Assembly (NCBI RefSeq): GCF_000143415.4
Contig: NW_003314291.1
Location: 228,390 to 292,389, forward strand
DNA from: Selaginella moellendorffii
Lineage: Eukaryota; Streptophyta; Lycopodiopsida; Selaginellales; Selaginellaceae
Reading direction: 5' to 3'
DNA: 64,000 bases
In this document: in pieces, positions 19,526 to 30,840 of the stretch
How positions within the stretch are numbered: the first letter of the stretch is position 1
Layout: every line of letters starts with the position of its first letter
Notes under the pieces: generated by a model
The model's database searches: none
Seen by the model: the letters and a program-made list of their open reading frames with translations, nothing else
What the model was told of the DNA's origin: nothing
Position numbers and translations under genes: made by a program

Positions 19526-20260
19526 TCTTCCAGTCCAAGCGATTGCATTGACGAGGAATGGATTGCGCGCGGCGCTGCTAGAGCTCGTCCTCCATGAATC
19601 ATAGAGGAAGAAAGGTTTGCTAGAAGATAGAAGAAGATAGAAGAGAGGTAATGTTCTTGGGAGTATGTGGTAAAAATTGCAAGGCTTTGGTACTAGCACG
19701 CGCGATAAATGCCAGCTCCAAAGCTTGGTTTTCACAACACACCACGACGAAAACACGATATGCCCAAGTCTGGTATCCGCTGGCTACTTCCCACCAAATC
19801 TCCTTCAAGGCCAATCTTTCTCCTCCCTCCATGGAAAACTTTTCCTCCTCTTATCTTTTCTTGCTTGGACTCCACGGGGGTTCGAATCTCACTTCCATAC
19901 CGCTTAGCTTAGTTCGTTGCCACATCCTTTTCCGTGCCAAGCGACGGAGATTTCGCGAAACTCTCGTCGCTTTGATCGTCGCTTTTCTTTACGTTGCTCC
20001 ACACAGAGATTGCTCGAGGAAAGCTGCCGCGCAGCGAATCTCTGCCGACATCTCACCAGACACACACGATAGACGAGAAAGTGAGACAAAAAAAGAACCA
20101 AAGAAAGCGTACGAAACACAGACAATCGAACCAACCTGGTTTTAAGGCATTCGTACGAAAGAATGGAGAACTTAGCTACGTGCCTGGAACTATATCTCTA
20201 GCTCTAGCTCGGTGGAATGTAAATGAATGAAGGAGAGCCCAAGTACCTTGCTCCGAGAAC
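19526..20260. other. Intergenic: 5' leader of DUF688 gene and 3' flank of transporter gene
   Basis: Open frames here (for example 19651-20145) show no protein similarity. The stretch holds the promoter and leader of the minus-strand DUF688 gene. Confidence 0.6.
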
Positions 20261-21580
20261 TCACACCTTGGTGGCTGGGGGGATTTCCTCCGGCTGCTGG
20301 ATCTGCTGTGTGGACGACGAGGAGACTTTGTGGCTCACGTATCCATAGAACGTACATCCCAGCAGCGTTATCGTGCAGCCGATCCCGTTCATGACAGAGA
20401 TTGGATTCCGGAACACAAACCACGACACCGCAATTGCCACCGCAACCTGCAAAGATAGTAGTAGAAATGGAGAGGTTAGAACGCAGCTCGAGACAGCTGA
20501 CGAGCCAACGACCGGAGCTTTCTCTCTTTCTTTTTGAATTGAAATGTCTATAGCATACCTTTAAGTTGCCGGCGACATTGAATGTTAAAGCTGTCGTGGA
20601 CTGGATCACGTAGAAAATCGAGAAGTTGAGACAAAAGGCCACAGCGCCAGAGCCGACGAGGACGAGAAGCGGCATGCCGAGAGACTCCTGCTCCTGGATC
20701 CATCTTAAAACGCCGCCGCCTTCTACGAACGGTGCCACCAGACAAAGAACTGCTGCGGCGTTTGGAGCCATGTAGTAGACAGTGTTGATGCTGTGCAAAA
20801 CCCAAACAGAGAAAAGAAGGCATCAGCTACAAACTTAAAACTCCGACAACGTTTCAACAATACCTGTCGAAGTTAAAGCCGTGTAGAAGCCTTTCTGCTA
20901 GGATTGTCTTCGTGGACGTAACCAGGCAGCCGAAGAAGGCAGCGAAGAAGCCAATTGTGTTGAAGCTAAGCTCCGTGAGCGAGGCCAGTAATATGCCACC
21001 CACAACAGGCAGCAGCGAGAGCCAGACTTTTCGATCGAACACCTTCCCCCAGACCAGCCACTGCAAGATCACTAATCCAAGTCCAGGTACAAGTAAACAA
21101 AACGAAAAAAAAAACCAGAAAACTTACGAGTTGTGGCTGGAGTGAGGGACTTGACCGTCTGCATGAAGGAAACCGGGATGTATTTCAGGCTCACATTACC
21201 CAGCACGATGTTGAGACAAAAGACAAGTGACATAGGGAGTATCCTCTGAGCGCGATCTACAGAATTTACATGGATCAGAGGTTTCAATCTCAACAAGCTT
21301 ATACTGATGAAGGCTCCTACTGAAGAAACAACCAGGTGAATGATTGTTACTGTTAGAGGGAACTTAAACTCGAGAATCTGTCAAGCGGCATGCAAAGTCA
21401 GTGGAAGTAAACTTTTTTTCTTGTCTCTCGTATTTGTTCTTGGCTCTCTCTGTGTCTCTCTCTTTCACAAGCCAAAGTTACCTGAAAGATCCACTTATTT
21501 GAGACCACCGTCATAACGTTGAAACACCACCACAGAAGTATAGCACCAACACCCATGCTCAAGCTCCTCTTGCCTTCCAT
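20261..21580 (-). CDS. Nucleotide-sugar transporter, UDP-galactose transporter 1 / GONST5-like (NST-KT)
   Basis: Exons 21580-21482, 21377-21128, 21071-20864, 20790-20559 and 20446-20261 give about 324 residues. It is a ten-helix Golgi antiporter of the drug/metabolite transporter superfamily that exchanges nucleotide sugar for nucleotide monophosphate. Very characteristic blocks: WWCFNVMTVVSNKWIFQ, LEFKFPLTVTIIHL, MSLVFCLNIVLGNVSLKYIP, VSFMQTVKSLTPATT, WLVWGKVFDRKVW, TSTKTILAERLLHGFNFDS, NTVYYMAPNAAAV, TFNVAGNLKVAVAIAVSW and FRNPISVMNGIGCTITLLG. Closest match in my knowledge is Arabidopsis UDP-GalT1 (At1g77610), so substrate UDP-galactose is likely but unproven. ATG at 21580 gives the family-typical start; an upstream in-frame extension is probably leader. 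Ends in PPATKV. Confidence 0.9.
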
Positions 21581-22237
21581 CTTGGAGCTCCTAGTCCCTC
21601 CTTTATCCTGCACACCAAGAGCAAAGGCATTAGAAAACCACTTCCTTCTCTCCAAACTTTTCTTTTGCTACACTTCTGACGGAGCCCATCTTTCCAATTC
21701 AGAGAAACGCTTCACAGATCTGCACCTGGAGCGAGCCAGCCGTTTTGCTCATCTCTCCTTGCGATAGCCCAAGCGAGCAACACTTTGCTCCACACAGCCG
21801 AAACAAGAAATGGTATACCTAGAAAAAGGAAAGGAAGAAAATGTTTGTACCTTGAAGCGGGACCGAAATGCTGGAAGGATCGACCTTCCCGATCTTCCTG
21901 TAAGCTTGAAAAGTGAGTGATACAAGGAAGAAGCGAGAGAGAAGTAAAGAGAAAAGGTCTCGTACAACAATAGGAAATACATGACAACCCACCAGAAGCT
22001 TACATCACTTTTATAGTCACACTCTCTTGCTTACTCGCTAAGGAGCAATGAACAGCTTTTTAGCGCGCTCACAGTTCGTTTTTTATTCTCGCTGCTAGTA
22101 CCTATGGAGAAAAATATAAAAACCCGTTATCATCATCTAAAGCCGAGAGAAGAATAGCAGACTACCACCACCATCGCATTGGCGCTTCTCCGCTTCTTTG
22201 CGCAGCGTGTGCGAATGCCAGCCTTCGGTTCGGTCGC
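21581..22237. other. Intergenic between transporter and TPP genes
   Basis: Promoter and leader of the minus-strand transporter gene. Nothing else recognised. Confidence 0.6.
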
Positions 22238-23882
22238 TCACAGCTTGTGATAGTTCTTCTCGATTTTCTCAATCTGTACCAGGCGCTTCAAAAATTGCTG
22301 AACCTGCGAGCCCGCCAAGCTCAGCTTTTGAGAACCTTCCTTCCTCGGAAGTTGGATGTGATAGATCAACGTACCTCAGATGTGTCCCGTAACGAGTAAG
22401 TCGCTCCTGTTGCTTTTGGAACGTTGGAAACTAGGATCCCGTAGCCATTAAACTTGTTATTTAGTATCTGCACATGCACTGGAGTTTTAGACTGGAAAAC
22501 CATGAGCTTGTACTTACCTCAAACGCATCTTCGTCCGTTCGATCATCCCCAATATAGACCGGCAGAACATCTCGGCTGTCGCCTAGGCCTTCAACCAAAG
22601 AAGTTTAAAGATCGCATCTTCAACAAAAAAGTAGCAAACACTTACCAAGAGCTTCTAGAAGATATTCGACTGCTTTTCCTTTGTCCCATTTTATGGATGG
22701 ACGGATTTCGAGTACCTAAAAGTTTGAAACCAAGTCACGCAATGTCTAAAACAAAAAAGATAGACAAAATCACAAGCGGCACAAACCTTTCGGCCGTGCG
22801 TTATGGATAATTCAGGATATCTCTTCAAAACGCTCTGAACTTCCTGAGCTAGAAATTGCCAATCCTGTAACGGCTTCCGGTTGTAGACAAAAGAAAAAGA
22901 CAAGACAACTCCCACCTGTTCTCTGACTTGGCGGAAATGTACGCTAAGACAAAACTTGTTGTCCTCAACGCGGGCTCCCTCAATGAAACTCATCTGCCTT
23001 TCCAAAATGTCGAAAACCTCCCTCATTGTGGTAAGAAATCTACTGGCGGGTTGAAAGAAAACCACGTCTTCTCCCTGCACAGTTTTACGTGAAAATACTG
23101 GCACACGGAAAAATATCAAACCTCTTGATTTTTTGTCAGTGTTCCAGAAACAGTGACACCATGAGAACCTTTGGCAGGTCCCATAATATCCATCCCGTGG
23201 CTGCCTGCGTAGTAAAGTTCTGGCAGCTGAACAAATTCATACACCTGTAACATCAAAATCAGAAGATTAGGAGTTGCAAATATATATATGATTCACCTTC
23301 TCTCTGGATCTTCCAGTAATTATCGATGTCGGGTACAGCTTAGCCACGCTCTTCACTGCCGATCGCATCTGAAACCGAAGAATTACTTCACAACCAGGAA
23401 GCAAAACACATGTATTTTATTTTACCTCCGTTGACATGAATGCCCGCGCAGGATCTTCAACAATGGGTGACAAAGTTCCATCGTAATCGAGGAACAACGC
23501 AAGTTGCCTTCCTTTCAGAGCATCGACAATTTCTTCGAATGAGTCCAAAGCCGATGGATGTTCCACCTGCGCAATCAGATTCGAAGTAGTACCTTGCAAA
23601 TCATAAAAAGAACAGAGCACTCACGACCCAGTCCAAGTAGTCAGGATTTCCAGGAAGTCGATGCCCCTCCTTAAGCGCGTCTATGTGAGCCTCTTCCTTA
23701 GAACGTGGAGGCGAGCTAGCTCTCATGACAGTAAGGCAGCCGTTGACAGAATCGCTTTGCACAGAAGTTTTCTTCCAGGCTGCAGAAAAATGAGCAAACA
23801 AAGGGCCCGATGGAGGTGAACATTTCGATGGGAAAGTTGCAGCTTCTGTGAAGAGAATTGCCTGCTCGGAACTCAAAGGCAT
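22238..23882 (-). CDS. TPP: Trehalose-6-phosphate phosphatase
   Basis: Ten exons: 23882-23625, 23566-23426, 23368-23297, 23244-23122, 23074-22916, 22864-22787, 22715-22646, 22588-22518, 22467-22375, 22303-22238. They encode about 376 residues, a normal plant length. The HAD-type enzyme removes phosphate from trehalose-6-phosphate, a sugar-status signal. Motifs in order: [18 protein letters not shown] (nucleophile Asp), [55 protein letters not shown] and [14 protein letters not shown] (metal-binding Asp pair), then [13 protein letters not shown]. The N-terminal 110 residues are the variable plant extension. All ten joins keep frame and family sequence. The long AT-rich upstream region to 24840 may hold 5' UTR introns. 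Confidence 0.93.
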
Positions 23883-25507
23883 GGCTGCAAGCGGCAGTCA
23901 AGCTGTACGAAGGATCCCCTGCGACCTTAGATACTTCGTGCAGCTTGTTTCCTAGGAGGAAGAACAGAGAACTGGTTCAAAACCAAAGCAATTTATCGCC
24001 ACCACACAGCAACAAACAAGACTTGTCGAAATAATGGACTACAATGTAGGAGCGAAAGCTACACTGCCAAAGTGGACCAGTAGACAGGCAACAGCGCAAC
24101 TAGGAAAAAAACCGAAGATAATAAAATTTACCTCTTGCTTTAGATACGACGATCCTTTAATACTGTACTATCTTTGATACGTAACTATAGCTTAAAAGTC
24201 TGAAGTATGATCCAAACAAAATTGCACTTCCGAATCTGCGATGACAACATGAGCTCCCCGTAAGCAACAACAATAATGCACGCTACGAATCACTTAAAAA
24301 CTCCCAGACGCAGACACGGGAGCTAGAACAAAAGAAAAGAAAGAAAAAGAGTTGCCACAGTTTCATACATAACTCACGTACAAACAGGACCAAGTCGACG
24401 TAGCGTATATATGCCAAGAAATCCACACACACAGACAGTAAAAATTTAGGGATCCCATCACACAGGGAGGGAAATGCAGCTGGCTCTCACCAGAAATTCA
24501 AGCAGCCAGCCAAACTCTGGAAAAGCGAGAGACGAAAAGAAAGAACGCCCATCCTAGTCGAGGACAATGACAATGAATGCGGACCAGACCTGACCTGACC
24601 TCACCCCGCCTTGCCTGCTCTGGCCCGCGCCTCCAACAAATCCTGGAAATATCAGCCTGGCGCCAGGATCAAGTCACGCAATTCGAGCAATTCGTGGCCA
24701 GATCGACGAAATCTTTCACGAAGGACGAAGAACCCTAGAAATCCTCGCCCGAGGGAGGCGGAGGCGGAGGACTCCGAGAATGCCAAAGAGAAGAAAGAGG
24801 GGGAAAACCAAACGAAATACTATATTTATAAGCAAAGGTAATTGGAGCACGTGGCACAACGTGAGTCGTTAATCCGTTGGCGGCCGATGGCCTCCATTCC
24901 CTCTCACACTCGTGCGCGCTTTACACTGTTGGATTAAGACAAATCCGACGGCTGGCCGATGCACTTTTGCCAGTTAGGCGGATATTCTGTCTCCAAGTGG
25001 CACCTTTTAAACCTTGCGTCGGGCATATTATATATAGCCACGTGGGCCCAAGAGCAATATTCTTTATAGATTATTAGAAAGAACGCGAGTGGAGTTGGCA
25101 CAATGTGAATGGGCCAGATAATCAATAGGAAATTCCTAATTATTGGCGGGAATAGAAGCATCGCATTGTAGAAGAATCATAGAGATTTTAATAATCGAAA
25201 GAATCAGGTAAAGGACCAACAGTGAAGATTCTTGGGATATCTTGACCTTCCGTATCGTTTGGTATTTCGTACGGGGAGGCTACCTTTAAACTTGTTAATT
25301 ACCACAAGTCAAAAGGTTTAATAGAAGTGGTATAATAGAATATTCTCTTTATTGTATTTTCGTGAGAACTTGGCTAGGGTTTAAGCGCGTCGCCTAGGTC
25401 GCGGAGGAAGGGATGAGCTGATCCAATGCGTCTCCAGGTAATCCAGCGCATCGATAGCGCGCTTTGTGTAAGCTCGATTTGCTCTGGCGCAGGGATTTCT
25501 TTCTGAG
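23883..25507. other. Intergenic between divergent TPP and MIC60 genes
   Basis: About 1.6 kb with no supportable gene. 24840-25400 has plant-promoter-like features: ccacgtgg-type sequence at about 25038 (gccacgtgggcc), agaatattctctttattg at about 25338, then gctagggtttaagcg about 130 bp before the MIC60 ATG. Confidence 0.55.
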
Positions 25508-28153
25508 ATGATCGTCTCAGGCCGGGCTTCTCATCGAATCTCTAAAAGAAGCCTCTACGCTGGATTATCGAAGTCCTTCGCTCGCATCAATGAGGTATTT
25601 TGATAGGTTTGAAACTTACATTGCCTTGCGATCTTTTCTCTTTTCTCTCTTTTCTAGAACGAGTCGCGAAGATGTTTCTCGAGTCCTGCAAAGGTTCCAA
25701 CAGCGGAAGAGGCCGGGCAGCAAAAATCCGAAGCTACGAATAAAGCTACTCCCGCTGGATCGCCGAAAGTCCAGCCAGCAGCTGGAGCGCCGCCAAAGAC
25801 CTCGAATCCACAACAGGCTGTGCAAAAACCTCCAGTAAAGCCCGCTCAAGTTCCAGTCGCCGGCGCAGCAAAACCTATCGTTTCTGCTGCCAAGCCTCAG
25901 GTATCTCAAGCTGCTGGACCTGCTAGCCAGAAACCACAAGCTCCACCTTCCACCGTCCACAAAACTCAAGCTTCTCCTCCTCCACCAGGTCAGAAAGCTC
26001 AGGTTTCTCCAGGTGGTGTGAAGACGGTGCCTCCTCCTGTGACCAGAACTGTTCTTCCAACCGGACAGAAAGTATCTCAAGCAACTTCTAGCGTGAGTCA
26101 GAAACCGAGTACGTGGAAGGTGTTAATGGCCTCCGGGGCTGTCGGAAGCGTGGTGCTGGGATTGTTCTACTGGCAGTTCCCCAGAATTCACGACGGATCG
26201 TCAGATGCTGGAGATAAAGGGAAGGATGCCGGTGATGCTGGCTTTCTTCCTGATCAGCATAACGCGGATGAGAAGTCAGCTGGGGAGGTTGGGAGTTCCG
26301 TGGCAACTGATTCTGGTGATACAGAGAAGAAAGAAGAAGAAGCTGTTGTGAACGTCGTGGTGGAGCCTGATAGCATCACAGTGGAAACTGTGCCGGTGGA
26401 GTCATTAGCTTCTGATCACGCTGAAAAGGACGAAACCGAGACTGGGAAAAGTAGTGAGGTAGTAGGAAAAGTAGAAGTTATCGAGGGAGAGGTCCCCTCG
26501 GAAGAAATTGTCGTGGAGATCGAACCAGATTCGCATGAAGAGGTTTCTATTATCGTCAGCAAATCGGAGGATGAAGAAGCTCAGATAACTGTATCTGACG
26601 ATAATCTGGTATACTTTCTTTCCATTTCTACCTCGTTTGTTTCTAATCTTTCTGCATATAGGTAGTGAAAATAAGAGAAGGAAATGCAGATATCTCAGAA
26701 CCTGTTTTGATTCAGCGCGGCCACGACGATCTTGTTCAAAGGCACGACAAGGGAAACTTGGTGGCATCTGATGACAGTGCTACCCCGAAAAGCACTGGAT
26801 TGGATGTTGTCGCTGCCATTCATGCAGCCGAACAAAGGCAAGCAGAGATTGATGCAATGGTTTTCAAGGAACAGCTACAATTTCTCCAGGTTTTAGTTCT
26901 TTTGGAAGCGTGTTGATGCCTGAATGTTTGTTCAGGAGAAGTTCCAACATGAGTTGACAGGTGCAGAACGGAAGGCCTCGTCGTACCAAGAGCAGATCAG
27001 ACGCCTTCGGGAGGTACGTGGTTCTTGATCAATTTCCAATGGATGGATGAAATATCGTTTATATTTATTACAGGGCATGGAGAACCAGAAGCTCACTCAT
27101 GTCAGCCATCTGAAGAAGCAACAAGAGGAAGCTGAGTCTAGATTTCAAGAAAAAATGAAACTAAAGGTGTTGATTTTGTTCTTGTATCGGTAGTCATCCA
27201 TATTTTTTCAGGACGAAGAAACTCAACGGCAGTTGGAGGAAGCTGAGCTTCGTGCGAAGGCGGAATCGGCTGCTGCAATAATAGAAGAACGGGCATCCTT
27301 TTTGAACGACATTGGTAGTGTTAAAGTGCATGTCCGTAAGAAAGTGTTGTAACTTTATTCTTTCTTGGCTGCTGAAACACGTCTTTTGTAGATGGAGGCT
27401 ATGAACGCTGCCTTGGAAGCGAAATCGGAAGAAGCCCGTGAGGGCCACGAGATAAGGCAGCTTTCTTTGGTAATGTCCACAGCTTTCTTGGACGTGATCA
27501 CTTACATTATCATTGTCAGGGGGCTTTCGCTTTGGAGGACGCCTTGCAAAACGGAGCACCCATTGAGAAAGAGGTCACGTCACTTCTAAAATCAGCCGGT
27601 GGCGACCCGCTGGTGGAAGTTGCAGTGACGACACTGCCAAAAGAGGTATTGGAAGTGGGAACCTTGACCCCCGCAGAGCTGGACAGAAAGGTAATATTCT
27701 CTTTTCTCTTTCCCTTTGGGTTAAGTCTTATACCTTGCAGCTGAAAGACATGGAGGGAGCATTGAGGGAACTTGCATTGATGCCCCCCACTGGCGGGGGA
27801 GTCTTGTGCCACTTAATTGCTCGTCTCGCTTCGGCCCTCAAGGTTGCATCTATGAGATCAAACCACTGCTATTGTGACTTACAAGCTCGTGTACGCAGTT
27901 GCCTGATCACGCTTTGTATCTCGACTCTGGAGTGGACGCCGTCCTCGCTCGAGTCCAGGCCTTCGTGGCGAGCGGCAAGCTTCTCGACGCAGCCGAGGTC
28001 CTCTCGCTGGGCTTGTCTGGAACAAACGCCGATAAGCTTGCCGGGGAATGGGCCACTCAGGCCCGAAACAGAGCCGTCGCGGAACAGGCCTGCGCACTGC
28101 TGAGAGCTCACGCAGCGGCACTGGCACTGAGTGAGAGCGAGCAAGCAAGCTAG
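25508..28153 (+). CDS. MIC60: MICOS complex subunit MIC60 (mitofilin)
   Basis: Exons 25508-25594, 25658-26608, 26662-26889, 26936-27013, 27074-27166, 27212-27331, 27392-27469, 27520-27690, 27741-27842 and 27899-28153 give about 720 residues. The protein anchors crista junctions in the mitochondrial inner membrane. The N-terminus is a basic, acid-free presequence (MIVSGRASHRISKRSLYAG). A Pro/Gln/Ala-rich segment and then one transmembrane helix (VLMASGAVGSVVLGLFYW) follow. Next come an acidic intermembrane-space region and a long coiled coil (RQAEIDAMVFKEQLQFLQ and onward). The conserved mitofilin domain includes LEDALQNGAPIEKEV, PDHALYLDSGVDAVLARV and LLDAAEVLSLGLSGTNA. The exon 6 donor (gtccgt at 27332) is unusual but keeps the frame. 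It converges with the small membrane-protein ORF. Confidence 0.88.
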
Positions 28154-28204
28154 AGGTATAAACAACTCTTTTCTATATCAAAAAAACATCGAAACGCGAT
28201 TTTT

Positions 28205-28468
28205 TCAGATAGAAGACGCCATTGTGCGCTTCCTCTTTAGAATCCCAGGGAGGGGCACAGGCAAGCGATTGACAAAGAAGATGAGATAGGTGACGAGGAG
28301 CAAGAGAAGTAGAGCAGCGATGAGAGCCAGCGAGATTCTATTCCTCTTGACGGCTTTTCCATAATGCTTTGGCCTTGGCGGCGGCTGTGGTGCATCCGAG
28401 GAAGAAGGGAAAACGATGCGAACTTCGTCTGACGATGCGCTCTTGTTCACTAAACACCACTCGTCCAT
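28205..28468 (-). CDS. Small single-pass membrane protein, unknown
   Basis: 87 residues, intronless. An acidic/polar N-terminus (MDEWCLVNKSASSDEVRIVF) and a Pro-rich PQPPPRPKHYGKAVKRNR precede one strong transmembrane helix (about 45-67, ISLALIAALLLLLLVTYLIF), then a short basic tail. The topology resembles plant LEA-2/NHL-type N-termini, but the domain that would follow is missing. Codon use looks like neighbouring genes. It converges on MIC60 with 51 bp between stops. Confidence 0.45.
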   Translation of the reverse strand: MDEWCLVNKSASSDEVRIVFPSSSDAPQPPPRPKHYGKAVKRNRISLALIAALLLLLLVTYLIFFVNRLPVPLPGILKRKRTMASSI

Positions 28469-28680
28469 GGCTGCCCTAATAAAGCCGCCCGGCCACCTTT
28501 TTTATACGGCCAACAAATAGCCATTGTCATATATGGAAAGCATTTTTATGCTGATGGCCACCTTTAAGAATATCTTAAAGATAATGCCTAATGTTGGCAT
28601 CAAGCTTAAAAGCTGCCTCTGCAAGCCTTCTCTTCAATCTCACTTGGCTAGGGTGTACATTTCTTTTCTTTGCAACATCA

Positions 28681-28880
28681 ATGGCACAATCTAAGCTATT
28701 TCTTGTGCTCTTAGTAATAATTCTTCTGGAAGTTAGGGCAACAAGCTTGTTGTCGTAGAGAATTGCATTTGCCCAATATACACTAGACTAGGAGAACTAT
28801 GTGCTCTTGACTACTTCTGCATTTCTTACATTTGTTTTGCCACACTGCTTGTTCGCGGCTTAGTTTCTTCATATTACTAT
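28681..28880 (+). pseudogene. Cysteine-rich secreted peptide relic, copy A
   Basis: The signal peptide frame (MAQSKLFLVLLVIILLEVRA) is intact from the ATG at 28681 but stops after TSLLS. The cysteine-rich part survives in another frame (ENCICPIYT, GELCALDYFCISYICF). It is homologous to copies B and C over coding and flanking sequence. Confidence 0.6.
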
Positions 28881-29689
28881 TAAGAATGTCTCATCAGAGC
28901 TTTAGGAAAAGCCATCTGATATGTGTGTAATGTAATGAATAAAAAGTGTTGCATATTCTTCATCACATTAGTTTAACTTGGACATGTTGTTTACATAGAA
29001 GATATCCTCACATTGATATGATCTAAACCTTCTCTATAAGCCATTTCATAAAAATCCATCATTCACTTTGTACTCTCCACTCAAACTAATGGAAAAATGC
29101 TTGTTAAATATTAATCCTAACATTTAACATTAGTAGTTCGTGGTAAGGTAAACTTAATTATATAAGAGTTTAGAACTCTATATATATACGACATATACAT
29201 TATAAAAGAATCCACTATAGACAAAAATATTAAAACACCAATCAATTGAGGAGAAAATATTCAATGATAAGAGTATTGACTTCCACCCAAAAACTCAAAG
29301 TAGATAAAAGTAATAATTATATAATCATTGTTAGTAGTCAACCATGGAAAAAACCTCATAAGATTAAATGCCACAAGCCTAAACAAATGACAAATTGCAA
29401 TTAACTCAAATTGTTCTTTTGCAACATGAGGGGGAGTATTATAAGATTTGCACTAAATGTAGTTATGTTGGATAATACATTATATTTTTGGCCAATAGAA
29501 AAACCTATGTAACTTCTTGGTCACACAATGATGTCTTATGTGCTCACTTAGAATTGAAAAGTCACAGTAGATATAAAGAACGTGTGGAATAAAGATCAAA
29601 GGCACCACCAGCCATAAATAATTATTTAGTCAAACTAAATTTAAATGTAAAACTTATAGATGAAAATTAGTAGTCAAATAATTTTTGAA

Positions 29690-29945
29690 TACTTTATTTG
29701 ACTTATTGACTTTCCATTTGACTTTTTTTGAGCTTAGTGAGGCTTTGTTAATATAAAGTTTTTATGAGTTTTTTCTTGAGGATGAGGATGGTGTAAAAGA
29801 TGAAGACAACAGTGTGAGCATTGTAACAACAATCATCCAAGAAATATCTTTCCAATTTTATGCTTTGCAAAACCATGTAAACAATATATATAGTTTTTTT
29901 CTTATGCCTTATTTCTTCTTCTTGTTCTATTGGAATATGGATTCT
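29690..29945 (+). repeat. Direct repeat, left copy
   Basis: About 255 bp repeated, with divergence and one insertion, at 30550-30840. Shared runs include ttgactttccatttgac, aggatgaggatgg and aacaatatatatag. The pair flanks peptide relic copy B. Confidence 0.65.
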
Positions 29946-30070
29946 TATAAAATGGCAATATTAATTATTCAATACATCACACACATATCAGATGGCTTCT
30001 CCCATGCATTTTAGAGCTCTGATGGGACTTGCTTAATAGTAACATGAAGAAATTGAGCCCTTAATAGTGC

Positions 30071-30310
30071 CTAAGCAAGTAATATGGCAGAGCAAAAATA
30101 GGAAATGCAATAGTAGTTTGGAGCACATAGTTCTCCTGGTCCAGTGTATATCAAGCAAACACAATTAATACAATAACATCCTTTACTGCAACCACCTCTA
30201 ACAAGCTCATTGCTCTCCTCAACTGAACTTCCAGTAGCGATAACAAGAAGTAAAAAACAAATGGCTTGAAGTGTGCTATTGATGTAGAATTGTGCAAAGA
30301 AAAGAACTAG
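30071..30310 (-). pseudogene. Cysteine-rich secreted peptide relic, copy B
   Basis: The best preserved copy. One frame reads from a hydrophobic segment (LQAICFLLLVIATGSS) through GGCSKGCYCINCVC, TGPGELCAPNYYCISYFC to LA and a stop. The start codon aligned to copy C (atgatggca) reads atcaatagc, so the ATG is lost and no replacement ATG lies in frame. Cys pattern is C-x3-C-x-C-x2-C-x-C, then C-x5-C-x4-C. Confidence 0.55.
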
Positions 30311-30549
30311 CCAAAGTGAGATTGAAGAGAGGCTTATAAAAGCTTTTAAGTTTGATGCCCACAACAACAATAAGATTGCAAGCTGGCCATTATTTTAAAG
30401 ATATTCTTAAAGGTGGCCATCCAAAGTGATTAAATAGTGCCAATTCCATTGGAATGCTTTTCATATATGAAAATAATAATTTGTTGGTTGGTCCCATGAT
30501 TCTTAATTGGACTATAAAAAATCTTATATATATGATTTATAGATCAAAA

Positions 30550-30840
30550 TTGGTCTTTGAAGACTTTATTTGACTTTTATTGACTTTCCATTTGACTTTT
30601 TAAGCTTGGTGAGGCCTTGTCAACATAAAACTTTCATGAGTTTTTTCTTCAAAGCAATACAAACCTTTATAACAAGGATGAGGATGGTGCAAAAGACAAA
30701 GATAAGGGATTATAACAACAATCATCTAAGAAATATCTTTCCAGTTTCATGCTTTGCAAAACCATATAAACAATATATATAGATTTTTACTTGTGCCCTT
30801 GTTCCATTGGAATATCTATTGGTTGATTTCTTTTCTTAAT
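30550..30840 (+). repeat. Direct repeat, right copy
   Basis: Partner of 29690-29945, with an extra stretch (about 30643-30672, including caatacaaacctttataac) relative to the left copy. Confidence 0.65.

Noticed and set aside
19526-19756. 77-codon N-terminal extension of the DUF688 frame
   Set aside because: Not family-like; an in-frame start right before the intron gives a better model, and the extension is probably 5' leader.
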